A stretch of 64,000 nucleotides of DNA from Mayamaea pseudoterrestris (lineage: Eukaryota; Bacillariophyta; Bacillariophyceae; Sellaphorales; Sellaphoraceae), in the NCBI GenBank assembly GCA_027923505.1, contig BROI01000021.1:186001-250000 (forward strand). Reading direction: 5' to 3'. A program made the translations under genes and the position numbers. Shown in pieces: positions 18,496 through 29,372 of the stretch. Within the stretch, counting starts at the first letter, position 1. The number at the start of each line of letters is the position of its first letter. The notes beneath the pieces are model-generated. The model was given only the letters and a program-made list of their open reading frames with translations, had not been told where the DNA came from and ran no database searches.

Positions 18496-18953
18496 GAGTC
18501 AGTCTATACAGCCAGCAGATTCGAAGGAAAACAAGTTTACCACCTGCAGTTCGACAAGATAGAAATCTTGTGCCCAAACTATCATGCGTTGTCGTCATGT
18601 TCCGCGGAAACAGCAAGGGCCTTGCAGCGTCTTGATTCGTGCCCATCATGCGTTTCCACGACACGGCCGTTGCGCCAGTCATAGATTCGACGTCGATCAT
18701 ATGCATACTCACGCCCAAGCCTCGCTCATTGGATAAAGGTGCGCAATGAGCAACCGATGGTCAACGACCCGGTCGGTTCCGCGTTTTGGCGATGAAGGCG
18801 TCACGCGTCAATGACGCCGAATAGACTGTGACCTTATGTGTAAAATTTTAATGTGAGTCGTACCGGTTCACACCTGTCGAAGAAGGGAGGGCGATCGAGT
18901 TAGATCGAACGTTTCGCGACCGCTCACACAGGGACAGCGCAACAAGCGTAACC
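18496..18953. other. Head-to-head spacer, likely a bidirectional promoter
   Basis: 458 bp between the start codons of the small minus-strand gene and the HAD gene. It contains the phased repeat GGCGTCACGCGTCAATGACGCC around 18797-18820, which has imperfect dyad symmetry (GGCGTCA/TGACGCC). No open frame looks genuine. Confidence 0.45.
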
Positions 18954-19736
18954 ATGACTACCGCTAGTAACGGCAAGACAAATATCAAGGTCTCTACGCT
19001 GATATTTGACGTAGACGACACTCTTTATGACGCTGAATGTGGATTCTCTAACCACCGCAATACTCAAGGTGCGCCCCTGTTCATGCAGGAGTTCCTTGGC
19101 TTGGATCAAGACACTGCACTTGAAATTCGTAACAAGTACTTTTCAAAGTATCACTCGACAGCCAAGGCTCTGGCAGTTGCTCAGGATGATGGAGTTTTTG
19201 GTGACAAGCAATTCAAGCAGCAAGATTTGGAAGAATTCTTTGCAACCCGACTTGAATTTGACATGCTTGGCGGTCCGAAAGAGCAACTGGCCACCGATTT
19301 AGCTACATGTTCTTGTCGACTAGTTGCCTTTTCAAATGGACCAAGGGCTTACGTGAAACGAGTCTTGAAAGAGCTTGGACTTTCGCAAGTTTTCGGCGAC
19401 GACAAGCTGTTCGCCGTCACGGACACGTTACCTGCTTGCAAACCGGAGAAGGAAGCTTTCGACAAGATATTTGAAGCGTTTGGAATCAAAGCAGAGGATA
19501 GCATTATGGTTGAAGACAGTATGAAGAACATTATACGCGCCAAAGAGCTTGGACTTTACACCATACTAGTCACTGGCAAGCCAATCGATGACGACCATCG
19601 GAACGACGACGCTCCCGACGCTAGCCACCCTGCCGTCGATTTGGCCATTGAAAGCGTGCAAGACTTGAAACATGTCATGCCTAGTTTGTGGGCGACGCCT
19701 CCAACGTTTCAAGTGTCGAGTAAAAGTATAGTTTGA
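18954..19736 (+). CDS. HAD-superfamily pyrimidine 5'-nucleotidase (SDT1/PHM8 type)
   Basis: A 260-residue cytosolic phosphatase that probably releases phosphate from nucleoside monophosphates. All four HAD motifs are seen: motif I FDVDDTLYD (nucleophile D19, acid/base D21), motif II in VAFSNG, motif III Lys in CKPEKEAF, and motif IV VEDSMKN, which binds Mg. The helical cap between motifs I and II (NKYFSKYHSTAKAL) fits the pyrimidine-5'-nucleotidase group (YjjG/SDT1 relatives). The start ATG has a purine context (ACCATG). It converges on the thioredoxin gene 88 bp away. The substrate is inferred from the family. Confidence 0.9.
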   Translation: MTTASNGKTNIKVSTLIFDVDDTLYDAECGFSNHRNTQGAPLFMQEFLGLDQDTALEIRNKYFSKYHSTAKALAVAQDDGVFGDKQFKQQDLEEFFATRLEFDMLGGPKEQLATDLATCSCRLVAFSNGPRAYVKRVLKELGLSQVFGDDKLFAVTDTLPACKPEKEAFDKIFEAFGIKAEDSIMVEDSMKNIIRAKELGLYTILVTGKPIDDDHRNDDAPDASHPAVDLAIESVQDLKHVMPSLWATPPTFQVSSKSIV

Positions 19737-19824
19737 TTCAATTTAGAAGCATTAGATGAAAACCTGCGAAAGATTACCAAGACTCTCGTGTCGAAATGCA
19801 TTTACTTTCCAGACTTATATATAT

Positions 19825-20398
19825 TCATTGTCGCTGTTCCAGTTCCTGCACGCATTTTTCCAATTTATTCGAGTCTGCTCCAGTGAATCGTTCTACAGCC
19901 GTCTCTCCATCAAAAAGGATAAATGTTGGAACGGCTGAAATTTCAAAGTTGACGGCCGCAACGTCGTTCTCGTCAATGTCAATCTTGCCAAAAGCAATGC
20001 CTGTATACTTTTTGGACATGTCTTCGAACATTGGTTTGATCATTTTACAAGCTGTGTGTATAATATGATATACAATGTTTCGTATGAGTGGCGAAGGACG
20101 TGAGAGGAAGTAAAGGTGTACACACTGTTCATGCAACGCAACACTAACGTCGTCATCTGTTGCTCAATCGACAGAGTCTTCTCCTGTGACACTAATGTAA
20201 CAAGTACTTACGGCCGCACCAATTGGCAGTAAAGTACATAACCGACTTTTGGTTAATCATGCGAAACTTCTCGACGGCCGATTCGTCCGATAGATTGACA
20301 ACAGCAGAAAAGCTGCGATGATTATGATTTCGCAAAAGCGATTTTGCGAAGCCTGCTGATCGACTCTGATTATAAATAGCGCGAGCAAACATCATCAT
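19825..20398 (-). CDS. TRX: Thioredoxin, mitochondrial type, two exons
   Basis: Disulfide reductase of 137 residues. Exons 20398..20212 and 20051..19825 join over a 160-bp intron (20052..20211; GTAAGT donor, ACACACAG acceptor) that splits the Pro codon of the active site. The joined motif is the canonical WCGPCKMIKP (C61, C64). The cis-Pro loop is AVPTFILF, and Asp/Lys buried-charge positions are typical. The first 30 residues (FARAIYNQSRSAGFAKSLLR) are basic, lack acids and look like a mitochondrial presequence. The first exon opens with three Met codons, so the exact start is ambiguous by two residues. It would serve mitochondrial peroxiredoxins and redox control. Confidence 0.93.
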
Positions 20399-20717
20399 TG
20401 TAGAGGAAGCTTCACAATCAAGGTTGTGCGCGAATTACACCATTAAGGATGGCGAAGCGATGGTGAGTCGCTGCGACCTACGGTACTCCATCCTGTACAG
20501 TACTGGAAAGGCAATAGTAACAATGACGTAAATGATAAACCGGTAAGACACGTCACACCTTTCAACCGTATCGCAACGGGATTTCTTGTCACTCACCATG
20601 GCGCAAGGCATGACTGTTGTAAATAAAAGCGTCCAGCATTGACCTTTCTCAACGTAAAAAACACAGTCCAATCAACCACGTACAGCCAATCTCATACGGG
20701 AGAGAATTATTGCTGAC
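20399..20717. other. Head-to-head spacer between thioredoxin and the 542-residue gene
   Basis: 319 bp, probably a bidirectional promoter. An open frame on the minus strand (20435-20671) has no ATG start at its head and no family resemblance. Confidence 0.4.
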
Positions 20718-22346
20718 ATGAGTACTGGTACTGATAAAGCTACGCAAGACCAAGCACTGGAATCTACGAACAATGAACCGTTAATCAGCACGACAGCAAC
20801 GACAATGATGCTCAGCGATGATGGATCAATTTCTGCTGTCTATGAGTCAGCAGCCTCGACGAAGCTACCTAATATTTCATTCAAAAGAATGTTGTCTCAG
20901 TCTGCGACAGAGAACTCAGTTTTAAGCCATTCTACTCCAATGGATCGCCTTTCCGACTTTGCTGCGAGCAGCTCGACAAACAAAATGACGATGAAGGACG
21001 AGTCGCCCTCGTATCTTATAGCTTTCAAGGATCGGAGTAATCAAATCAGTTCTCCTTCAGTCGATGCAAGCATTAAGGACAGCAAAGTTCTTGCATCTTC
21101 TACTCGCATGAAACGATCCTTCCAGCCGGATTCACTGGCAACGACGCCCATTGCTCGATTCAGCCTTGCCGATGAACCGGAGGGTATCTGTTACACGCAA
21201 AGCAACAGTAAGAACCAAGGATCAATGTCATCCAAACGTCGTAAGAAGTCAAGTTTGATTGGATCGGGGCGCAAGAGTTACTCGGGTCGGGCCAAGGGGC
21301 GTCCTCCGCTCGCACTTGCTGGTGCGAAATTCGTTCGTTCGTCAGCGCATTTCATCGGAACGACCATCCAGAACGCATTGACTCCAATAGCCTCACAGAG
21401 TACGACCAAGAAGCAGCAGCAGCAGCAACAACAACGCAGGATCCGAGATAGCATGTCGCCGCAAAAGCACCAGCTACCAAGCTTGCATGAAGTCAACGAC
21501 ATTCGCAAATTGATTCATGAATACACGCTACTGGCCCCGCGAGATCGACCAGAATCTGCGGCGCAACGAGTTATTAGATGCACGACGGGGTATATACTCA
21601 ATCCACCGCTAGCTGCATTTTATAGAAGTCCATTGCCGGCTCGCAGTCCTATTCACACGCGAGCAAGCAAATTGGAAATGCTGTTCAAGCATAACATTCA
21701 TCCGAAGGAACTCGACGCGTGCAAGGTTCGAGACACGCAACTGGCGGAAGCATGCACGCAATGTAGGTACCAGCGGGAGGGATACAAGTATTATTACTTG
21801 CACATGGCAACTTCTCGCATGATTTCGCCGGCCCAGTACGAGGAGCGATACATGGTGATGCTCCAGCAAATGTGTAAGATTCGGAGCGCCTACTGGTGGG
21901 AATACTTTGAACAACTATTTGCGACAAGCGCTCGAGCTGGAGCCGATGAATTTGTTATTCATGGCATGGTGCAGGAAGGAAGAGACAAGGACGTTGAAGG
22001 GCATGGCGAGCCGCCAGCTTTGGATGGGAGCCATGGCGACACAAGCGGTTGCGTAAAACGGAGCGGAAGCGACAGCACAACTGGAAGCGTCTTGGCACAC
22101 GCTCAGGGCGGAGAGGCTGGTGCAAGTGATGTCAGTCCCTCCTGGCATGCCGTCGTGGTGCTCCAAGATATGAGAGCGTCGTCGTCGGTGCCAATTGCCT
22201 CGCAGGAGCCCGTACCTTATATCAATGACGATACCACCGTATGCTCTCAGCGCTGCATTAACGCATCGACTCTGGCGACGGGTCAAGTGCTCTATTCGTT
22301 ATCGACAAACGATGCATCGGCTGAAACGTCCGTAAGGACCGAGTGA
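20718..22346 (+). CDS. Hypothetical Ser/Gln-rich protein with a conserved-looking central block
   Basis: 542 residues, not recognised. Residues 1-170 are Ser/Thr-rich and disordered in appearance. A basic patch near 178-200 (SSKRRKKSS, GRAKGRPP) includes an AT-hook-like GRP core and would serve as a nuclear signal. A short poly-Gln run (KKQQQQQQQRR) follows. Residues about 250-400 look folded: NDIRKLIHEYTLLAPRD, then a Pro-rich segment (LPARSPIH), ACTQCRYQREGYKYYYLHMA and SAYWWEYFEQLF, rich in aromatics. The last 130 residues are low-complexity again. A nuclear DNA- or chromatin-associated role is plausible from the basic patch only. Confidence 0.65.
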   Translation: MSTGTDKATQDQALESTNNEPLISTTATTMMLSDDGSISAVYESAASTKLPNISFKRMLSQSATENSVLSHSTPMDRLSDFAASSSTNKMTMKDESPSYLIAFKDRSNQISSPSVDASIKDSKVLASSTRMKRSFQPDSLATTPIARFSLADEPEGICYTQSNSKNQGSMSSKRRKKSSLIGSGRKSYSGRAKGRPPLALAGAKFVRSSAHFIGTTIQNALTPIASQSTTKKQQQQQQQRRIRDSMSPQKHQLPSLHEVNDIRKLIHEYTLLAPRDRPESAAQRVIRCTTGYILNPPLAAFYRSPLPARSPIHTRASKLEMLFKHNIHPKELDACKVRDTQLAEACTQCRYQREGYKYYYLHMATSRMISPAQYEERYMVMLQQMCKIRSAYWWEYFEQLFATSARAGADEFVIHGMVQEGRDKDVEGHGEPPALDGSHGDTSGCVKRSGSDSTTGSVLAHAQGGEAGASDVSPSWHAVVVLQDMRASSSVPIASQEPVPYINDDTTVCSQRCINASTLATGQVLYSLSTNDASAETSVRTE

Positions 22347-22723
22347 TTGCACCGCACTGACTACTTTAGTATGATTGTTCGGCCTTACCTGGTTTGAGTA
22401 TGGTCGTAGTCATTTGTTGATATCATACATAAACGATCATTTAATATTGCGTGAGTGATTGCCGAGCAGGAAATCGTTGCGTGCTTTCGCGAGATGACTA
22501 CAAGTAGGCGCATTGAAAGCAACATTAAAACATACATAGAAATTGTACCTGCTTACATGAAAAAAACACTACAAGTTACTAGTAACCGCCACGGGCAACA
22601 AACTACGATAATCGTACGAGTACAGTACCTAGTAGAGTAACCGGTCCGACGCAATTCATTGCCGCTTCCAGTCACCTGCTTGTTGCGGCACCACCACCAA
22701 CCGCACATTCTTCATTGATCACC
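22347..22723. other. Intergenic spacer upstream of the Nup188-like gene
   Basis: 377 bp. No credible frame, RNA gene or repeat is seen. The last 40 bp are CA/ACC-rich just before the start codon. Confidence 0.4.
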
Positions 22724-25700
22724 ATGATGGCGTCTCCACCGAGGGCCTTGCCCGAGGACGACGAGGACTTGACTTCCTTGCTACTTTCGAGTCCGGCATC
22801 AATATCAGCCTCTAATTTGCAGCAATTGGCGGAGCGATTTCTCGCAGATTCGTCGCGTCAACGAGATGATACGTCTCCTCTCCAACAAGTAATTGATGCA
22901 GCGCAAGACTTGGGCGTTCCTTATCATGGTTTCATGCAGAATATATCCGCTCTAGCGAATAAAAGTGTTTCGGATAATGATAACTCAAATATACCAGAAG
23001 CTTTTGAGACTGTGCAAGGAAAGCGTCACTTGGAAGCAGCCATGGCGCTGTTGCAGTGCAGCAAGAGCCAAGCCGTTGATTACACGCTGGGTACTCTAGT
23101 CAAAACGACAGCCGCGAGCGACATAACGCGTTATTTGGGAACGCCGACTCTCTTGGAAAAGCTTTTGCATTACTCCTATCGTCAAAGATTGGCGCGATTG
23201 ACGGCAATCGGAGAATTGCTTCGGCTGGAGCAAGAGCCAGACAATCATCATGATGCTGCTGCTACTGCAACCATGGCTAGAAACATTTTGAATGCACTTG
23301 ACGAAACGATTAAAATACAGTCATTCACAAGCAGCAATCAACAGCAGCCGCAGCAGCAGCCGCAAGCTGAGCATCACTCGCGAGGACTCTTTCGCATGCT
23401 ACTCTCGAGAGTCATGCTGCAGCAGGAAACTTTTTCGATTGATCAGCTACTACCAGCAAAACAACTCTGCCTATCCAAAAACAAATCCGACCAGCAAGTA
23501 CATTCAGACTGGCAGCACTTGAATGCAGTCTTGTTGCAGATCCAGCGAGCTTTTTACAATCAGGAGCGCGTCTTGGCCATGCAAGTATTGGCGACGCTCT
23601 TGTACAGTCGCATGAGTGTTCATCGCAGGGATATCGTTGTTTTACTTTTATTTTTTCAATCCAATGACGACTGGTTCACGTCGTCGCCTGCAGCATCATT
23701 CTATAATCATGACGCTAGTACCAACGCAGCGACAACCAAGGAGCTTGCTCGCTTGGCTGCATTGATTGGCGTCGAATGCATGAGTCTGTGGCGTGTCACG
23801 ATGGACGAAAAATGGGTTCACAACCATCCGCTGCTGCAAAACTTGTTTGATCAGGAGGATGCAGTTGCGCTGGAATTGAAAATCATCAAGTCGCTATTGG
23901 AAAAGTACTTGCAGCAAATCACCAATCGCAGACTTGTCCACGGAACACTCGAGACGCCGGAATCGCTTGTCGCTTTGGCATATGGATTGCTGCTCATGGT
24001 GGCGCATGCTGCCATTTTAACAACTTCGCACGGCGCCACCTCGGGCGCATACTGGCAACACTTTTCAGATGACGGGGCCAACATGGTCATGGCGAGTAAT
24101 GACGCATTTTCATTCGAATACTTTGACACTGCCATGCGATCATTAGTGCCGCCAGTCGAATCTCGTCTATCCGGCAGAAGATCGGACCAGAACGCAACTA
24201 TTACCGACGGAGCAACACTTGAGGTAGCTACGGAACTAAACGCAACTGCATTGACGTTTGCAAGCATTGGTCGAGAGTTACTTAGCACTGCGGTGATTGC
24301 TTTTGACGACACGCTTCTTTCCTTGGCGCACGACGGAGCAGCCGACAATATCAGTATGCTCACGAAAATGGCCATTACCGTTCACCAAAACAGTCCGACG
24401 CTGTGTCGTCGCTTTTGGTCTGACTGGGAGAATATTCACTTGGCTCCAAATATTCATCGTATGCCCGTTCCGATTTGTTGCTTGATGGACAAGGCATACG
24501 AGCTTTCCACCAAGTCCAAAATTGCAAATACATTGCCCGGAGTCGCGCCGTTGCTGCGCATGGTGTCCGCCATCGTTTATAATGCTGATTCAACAAACAA
24601 GGTCTTGGTGCATATTCTTCCGGCTGGTGCGGTCCGAATGGCGCTGGTGTCGTGCACATCCGACAAGGTTTCTGAGGAACAACGACGAATAGTTTTGGAC
24701 TCGTTGCGAGTCTTGTCAATAACGGGTGCGTCAGCGATGTGTCGAACGCTGCTGCGAAACGCTCTTGACAAGAACAATGATTCATTAATCGACAAAGCAG
24801 ACCGGCATGGCGGTCCGCAATTACTGATAACAATAGGTGCTGGCGACAATTGTAACACCAAATGTGCCTTAACGATAGTGGGTGCGCTGGCAGTAGATGC
24901 TCCAGAGCGATGGGTACTTGCGAGTGCGCAACATATATTGCATTCCACCAAAATGGCGGAGAGTCTCGGAATAGACGAAACAAAGGTGCAAACTGCGTTT
25001 GTCTCATATATTGGAATTGTCGTGGAACGCATGAACAACATTCTTCACTCGCCATGGATTCGAATGGAGGAGAAAACGGCATTCCTTGTTACCATCGAGC
25101 GTGCTATACGCGGTTGTGCATCGCTACTATCAGCGTTGGTATCGACGATTGGAAAACAGGCTCGCTATGGGGCAAGCACCCTGGAAACTATTTACGAAGT
25201 TCTCGTGTGTCTGACAAATGCATTGGTTAGCGTTCGACCCGCCACGACGCATGCTCTACCTGAAATTCGACAAGCTATCAGCGATTTGCGTACGGCGTTG
25301 GTGACCCTCTGCGCTGCCAGCCACAACCTAGGTGGCACATTGCTACATTTTGCGACGTTGCCGGTGTCGTTAAGTTTGGCGAATGACCTTTTTGATTATT
25401 TGCAGGAGTCGAATATGACGGATGAAACTGCTATAAGCGGATCTTACAAGCTACAGGCGTTACAGCAGGTTGCAGGTAGTTTGGAATCGGCACAGAATCC
25501 AGTTCAATTTCTTGCGGACAAGGTTGACTCCGTCGAAATTGAATTTGATGGCGTTTATGCCAAAGGTTGGCTCAGCGGCGAGGATATTCAATTTGCCTTG
25601 CAAGCAGCTCAGCAAGCGATGGACCTTTTGATTATGTGGGGTTTGAATGTAGAAGACATGGCTGTGGACGACGATGAGTTGGAAATTATCACTCTGTCGC

Positions 25701-28700
25701 CGTACCATGCTCTATTGGAATCATCATTGTTACCAGCGGTATGTCATTTCCGTCAGGGAATGTTAGCGACTTGGACTACTGTTGATCCTTCGTTCCTATC
25801 GTTGTTGCTGCGATGTCTGGACAATCGCGAGCCTGACAATAACGCTGCCAGGTCTGCAAATTTTCTTGCTCTGTGTGTCATTCATGCTAAACGTCAATTA
25901 AACGGCAAAGGTCTCGGTGAGACGATGTTTCGAAAGCTGTATCAGTCGAGAGCGTTCGCGAAACTGTCCACGACTCTAACTAAAGAACTGTTGCCGAACA
26001 TTATGATGAGCACAAACGACGCTTTGCACGATACTTCGAAGATCAGCCTTGCTTCAGCGCTTTTGCGAACGCTTTCCATTTGTTGTGAAATTTCGGCGTC
26101 CATGGCGCTGAAGGCCCTTGGAAAGAGCCCCGAAGATGCTGTTTCCTCCCTATGTGTCATTGTCACCAATGTTGTTAGAGACATCGACCGACAAGACGTC
26201 AATGAGCAACCTTCCCTTAAACTTTTACGCCACCTGGAGGTTGCAAGCCAATGTCTTAGAGTACTCTTGTCTGTCTGGAGGCAAGCGAGAAGAGCAAAAT
26301 CGGATGGCGACAGTAGCGACTCGTTAAAGGCAATACTCGTAGAAGAGCATGCATTGACATTTCAGCTGGCTAGCTTTCTGTTTAGAGCATTCGGGTCTCC
26401 ATTATCGCTTGAACCTGACTTCAACTTCTTTCTCGCCTTTATCCATGATCTACTTTCCACCGAGATCAAGTGGGCCATTGAAAGTGCTGGCGATGATGGC
26501 AAACAGACTCTGGTGAACATGCTAGATTCTATCAAAGATGATAGATTTGTTTCGGTGACGACCTTCCAGACCAGCTTAAAGCAATATCCTTGCTATGTGC
26601 TAGCTTACTCGAAGCTCTCATCACGCTTAACTGCATTGTCAAACGAATCTGCTGTGCCATCCGAGTTAGTTATGCTCCTGTCGTTGTCAAGCCGCCTTGG
26701 CGATGTTCTGCGCCAGGACCAAAACTCCAGAGCGTGGCGCCAAGAGTCGCAATATCTCAGCTCCTTTGCGCATGCCGCTTCCCATCTAAGCGAGCTTACT
26801 AATGACTTCGAAGAATTGAAATTTGCCCGTCGTAATGTTGCGTCGGAGATACGCCGGTTGAAGTCCTGGGTACTCTTCTGTAACCGTTTGTCTGTCTTGC
26901 TGCGCATGGCAAGATTAGACGACAAAGTTGGCTCAATCAAATGTTTGAACAGCACGAACGTCATTGAGTGCTCACGGGCCATCGCTTGCGCGCTTCTCGA
27001 TCATTTGCGGGCTGTGAAGCACGCTGAAACAGAATTGACTGCGTCGGGTGTTGTCTCGGAAGGGATGGCGATGGCTGGACATCTGGCTGCTTGTCTGTTA
27101 AACTTTGTCGAGCTATGCGGCTCAAACGACGAAGTCGGAGTTGATGTCATTGAGTCTGTCGACCAATGTCTGGCAGAATTCTATTCCGTAAATGTGACTA
27201 ACTTAGAAGTCGGCGAACTGTTATTGACCATCGCTTCGGCCCTATATGCCTTGCGTCCACCTTTAAATAAGGTTAACGCCGTTGAAGAAGCGAGGGTAAG
27301 ATTCAACAACACAAAGCTTCGTCTTGTTCAGTCTTGCTGCAATGCAATCCGAAAGTTAGACTCTGTAACAGCGACGGCAGATGTTCGCCAGATTGCTTCC
27401 TGTTTTCGCTGCGCGCTGACGCTGTTGGCGACGGTTGTCGCATCATTTGCACATACGCAGGAGACGCAAGAGAACGATCGACTTGCATCTGAAGCGCTAG
27501 AAATATATGTGAACGGCGACACTATCCGGACTATTGATCGCTTGCTGAAGTTACTCTCTTCGAATGCACCGGGTGCTAACGACACGCAATACGTTGGTCC
27601 TCTTTTGTCGTCATTGGAGTTGCTCACAGCATTAGCATTATCCAAAAGTCCTACACTTCTGACAATGATGATGGTGAATAATGTTTCTAGTTTCGTCAAC
27701 AGAGTCTCGGTAATGGTTTGCAGTTTTTTCGCTCACGAACCTAATCTGGATGGCACCACTTACAGAGCAAAGGGCTCTGTCAGCCAGATGCACCAAGCTT
27801 GTCTACGCTTTCTGTCAGCCATTCTTCATGTCGCAAACCTTTCAGAATCGAGCACAAATATTTCCTCGCAATGCATTGCTCTCGCCATCGACTATTTTGC
27901 TACTATCACGAGCATTTTCGAGTGTTTAAAGCAAAGCAGCACTGTTCCGAATTACTGTTTGAGGCTGAACGTACTTCAAGAATGTGAATTGGTGCTTTCG
28001 ATAAGCGCGACGCTTTGTTCAAACGGGGCGAATAATTTATTCGCGAAAACTTGTCCTGAGCTGTTTCAAACTCTAATATCTTGTTCGAGAAATCTGATTG
28101 TTGCGGTGGGTTCATTCCTGGGAGCATCTGCAGCTGCTCGCGAACGCTTTGCCGCCATTGATGCTGACGATGCAGATACAAGTGATCATCAAAATAACAG
28201 ACAAGGGCCTGTCAGCCTAGCTGACCGCTTGCTGAGGAACGGTGCTCCCAACACCAAACATGAAGCCATCCGTTTCTCTCATCTACGCTATGAGCATTAC
28301 GAGAACGATACCATCGATAACGACGAGTTAGCGGAAAGCAAGCAGGGAGTATCTTATGTTGCGCGGCGAGATGGCGAAGAAAGTCCTCACTCGTTAATGT
28401 CTTTGGAACAGAAGTGTCGATTGTCCGTATATAGCCAATTTGCTTTTGAACTCGAACTTAAGGCCGCCGAATGCTTGTTTTTAGCGTCCACAATATTGAT
28501 GAAGACTCATCCGGCATCATCAGCATTCGTTCGTTTTACTTCGACGGAAGTTGCGAGACTTGATGGACTCTCTTTGGCGAAGAACGGAAGCACAATTGCG
28601 TTTCGGCGTGGACGCAGTCCGAAAAATCAGCTTTCGCCTCAAAATGGCCGACCTATTGATTCATGTGAAGCACTTACGTACGGTGAAGTAATTCAGGTGG

Positions 28701-29260
28701 ATACATTCAACCGATTATGGCAAGTGCGCATATCCGACGGCACGAGCGAAGTTGTTGTTGTCAACGAATCGGAACTCGCTGGAATTGAAGATTCAATGAA
28801 GCTGCGTTGCGTTCTGGCCTATCGCCCAGCTCCCGAAACAGCAAGTGAGCTTGAGCAAACGCTTGTTTCGGCGTCAACTGGTCATCTGCTCTTGGCGCTC
28901 CGATGGTGCCACAATATTTCTAAGTTGGATGTTGCAAACTCTTCATCGGCTTCCCTTATTCATCGCTTGACGGAGGTCTTGGCAATATTTGTTGCCAAGG
29001 AGCTGTCCATCCACCGCAAGATAGGGAGTCCATCGATGCTGGGCCAGCCCGGCTATGTGCCGCTAATTGCCAGTCAGATATTCGATCTATTTGGAGTCGA
29101 GTCTACCAGCGACCTTTTGCAATCCTCCCATCGTAGCGTGCATCCAATTCTTTCTTCTCAATTGTGGGCCATCGTGCGATTGCAGCTGCATCACGAACTA
29201 GCCAACGCGGCGCAAGATCAAGAATTATATCCATTGCGTGGAAACCGTCTAATCTCATAG
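22724..29260 (+). CDS. NUP188: Nup188-like nucleoporin (inner ring of the nuclear pore)
   Basis: A large alpha-solenoid of 2,178 residues in one exon, starting at the ATG at 22724 in a strong context (CACCATGATG). The order of landmarks in the first 650 residues follows metazoan Nup188: a helix pair ending LTAIGELLRLEQE, then RRDIVVLLLFFQSND, ARLAALIGVECMSL, CRRFWSDWE and LPGVAPLLRMVSAIV. These correspond in order to the human blocks, although identity is low. Nup188 pairs with Nup93 in the pore's inner ring. Near the C terminus (about 1980-2030), GEVIQVDTFNRLWQVRISDG then VNESELAGIE looks like an SH3-type barrel. In other Nup188 proteins such a domain sits in the N-terminal half. Nup205/Nup192 is the main alternative. 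Confidence 0.65.
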   Translation: MMASPPRALPEDDEDLTSLLLSSPASISASNLQQLAERFLADSSRQRDDTSPLQQVIDAAQDLGVPYHGFMQNISALANKSVSDNDNSNIPEAFETVQGKRHLEAAMALLQCSKSQAVDYTLGTLVKTTAASDITRYLGTPTLLEKLLHYSYRQRLARLTAIGELLRLEQEPDNHHDAAATATMARNILNALDETIKIQSFTSSNQQQPQQQPQAEHHSRGLFRMLLSRVMLQQETFSIDQLLPAKQLCLSKNKSDQQVHSDWQHLNAVLLQIQRAFYNQERVLAMQVLATLLYSRMSVHRRDIVVLLLFFQSNDDWFTSSPAASFYNHDASTNAATTKELARLAALIGVECMSLWRVTMDEKWVHNHPLLQNLFDQEDAVALELKIIKSLLEKYLQQITNRRLVHGTLETPESLVALAYGLLLMVAHAAILTTSHGATSGAYWQHFSDDGANMVMASNDAFSFEYFDTAMRSLVPPVESRLSGRRSDQNATITDGATLEVATELNATALTFASIGRELLSTAVIAFDDTLLSLAHDGAADNISMLTKMAITVHQNSPTLCRRFWSDWENIHLAPNIHRMPVPICCLMDKAYELSTKSKIANTLPGVAPLLRMVSAIVYNADSTNKVLVHILPAGAVRMALVSCTSDKVSEEQRRIVLDSLRVLSITGASAMCRTLLRNALDKNNDSLIDKADRHGGPQLLITIGAGDNCNTKCALTIVGALAVDAPERWVLASAQHILHSTKMAESLGIDETKVQTAFVSYIGIVVERMNNILHSPWIRMEEKTAFLVTIERAIRGCASLLSALVSTIGKQARYGASTLETIYEVLVCLTNALVSVRPATTHALPEIRQAISDLRTALVTLCAASHNLGGTLLHFATLPVSLSLANDLFDYLQESNMTDETAISGSYKLQALQQVAGSLESAQNPVQFLADKVDSVEIEFDGVYAKGWLSGEDIQFALQAAQQAMDLLIMWGLNVEDMAVDDDELEIITLSPYHALLESSLLPAVCHFRQGMLATWTTVDPSFLSLLLRCLDNREPDNNAARSANFLALCVIHAKRQLNGKGLGETMFRKLYQSRAFAKLSTTLTKELLPNIMMSTNDALHDTSKISLASALLRTLSICCEISASMALKALGKSPEDAVSSLCVIVTNVVRDIDRQDVNEQPSLKLLRHLEVASQCLRVLLSVWRQARRAKSDGDSSDSLKAILVEEHALTFQLASFLFRAFGSPLSLEPDFNFFLAFIHDLLSTEIKWAIESAGDDGKQTLVNMLDSIKDDRFVSVTTFQTSLKQYPCYVLAYSKLSSRLTALSNESAVPSELVMLLSLSSRLGDVLRQDQNSRAWRQESQYLSSFAHAASHLSELTNDFEELKFARRNVASEIRRLKSWVLFCNRLSVLLRMARLDDKVGSIKCLNSTNVIECSRAIACALLDHLRAVKHAETELTASGVVSEGMAMAGHLAACLLNFVELCGSNDEVGVDVIESVDQCLAEFYSVNVTNLEVGELLLTIASALYALRPPLNKVNAVEEARVRFNNTKLRLVQSCCNAIRKLDSVTATADVRQIASCFRCALTLLATVVASFAHTQETQENDRLASEALEIYVNGDTIRTIDRLLKLLSSNAPGANDTQYVGPLLSSLELLTALALSKSPTLLTMMMVNNVSSFVNRVSVMVCSFFAHEPNLDGTTYRAKGSVSQMHQACLRFLSAILHVANLSESSTNISSQCIALAIDYFATITSIFECLKQSSTVPNYCLRLNVLQECELVLSISATLCSNGANNLFAKTCPELFQTLISCSRNLIVAVGSFLGASAAARERFAAIDADDADTSDHQNNRQGPVSLADRLLRNGAPNTKHEAIRFSHLRYEHYENDTIDNDELAESKQGVSYVARRDGEESPHSLMSLEQKCRLSVYSQFAFELELKAAECLFLASTILMKTHPASSAFVRFTSTEVARLDGLSLAKNGSTIAFRRGRSPKNQLSPQNGRPIDSCEALTYGEVIQVDTFNRLWQVRISDGTSEVVVVNESELAGIEDSMKLRCVLAYRPAPETASELEQTLVSASTGHLLLALRWCHNISKLDVANSSSASLIHRLTEVLAIFVAKELSIHRKIGSPSMLGQPGYVPLIASQIFDLFGVESTSDLLQSSHRSVHPILSSQLWAIVRLQLHHELANAAQDQELYPLRGNRLIS

Positions 29261-29372
29261 TTTCGGCCGTTCGTACCAGCAATCTTGACGTACATCGTAC
29301 AGGTAATCCACTCATTAACTCCAAAAAGATTGAGATTTTAACTATGTATTTAATGATTTATTTAAAGGCCAT

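Noticed and set aside
20435-20671. 78-codon minus-strand frame in the thioredoxin promoter
   Set aside because: Its head is not an ATG, and it lies inside a short head-to-head spacer.
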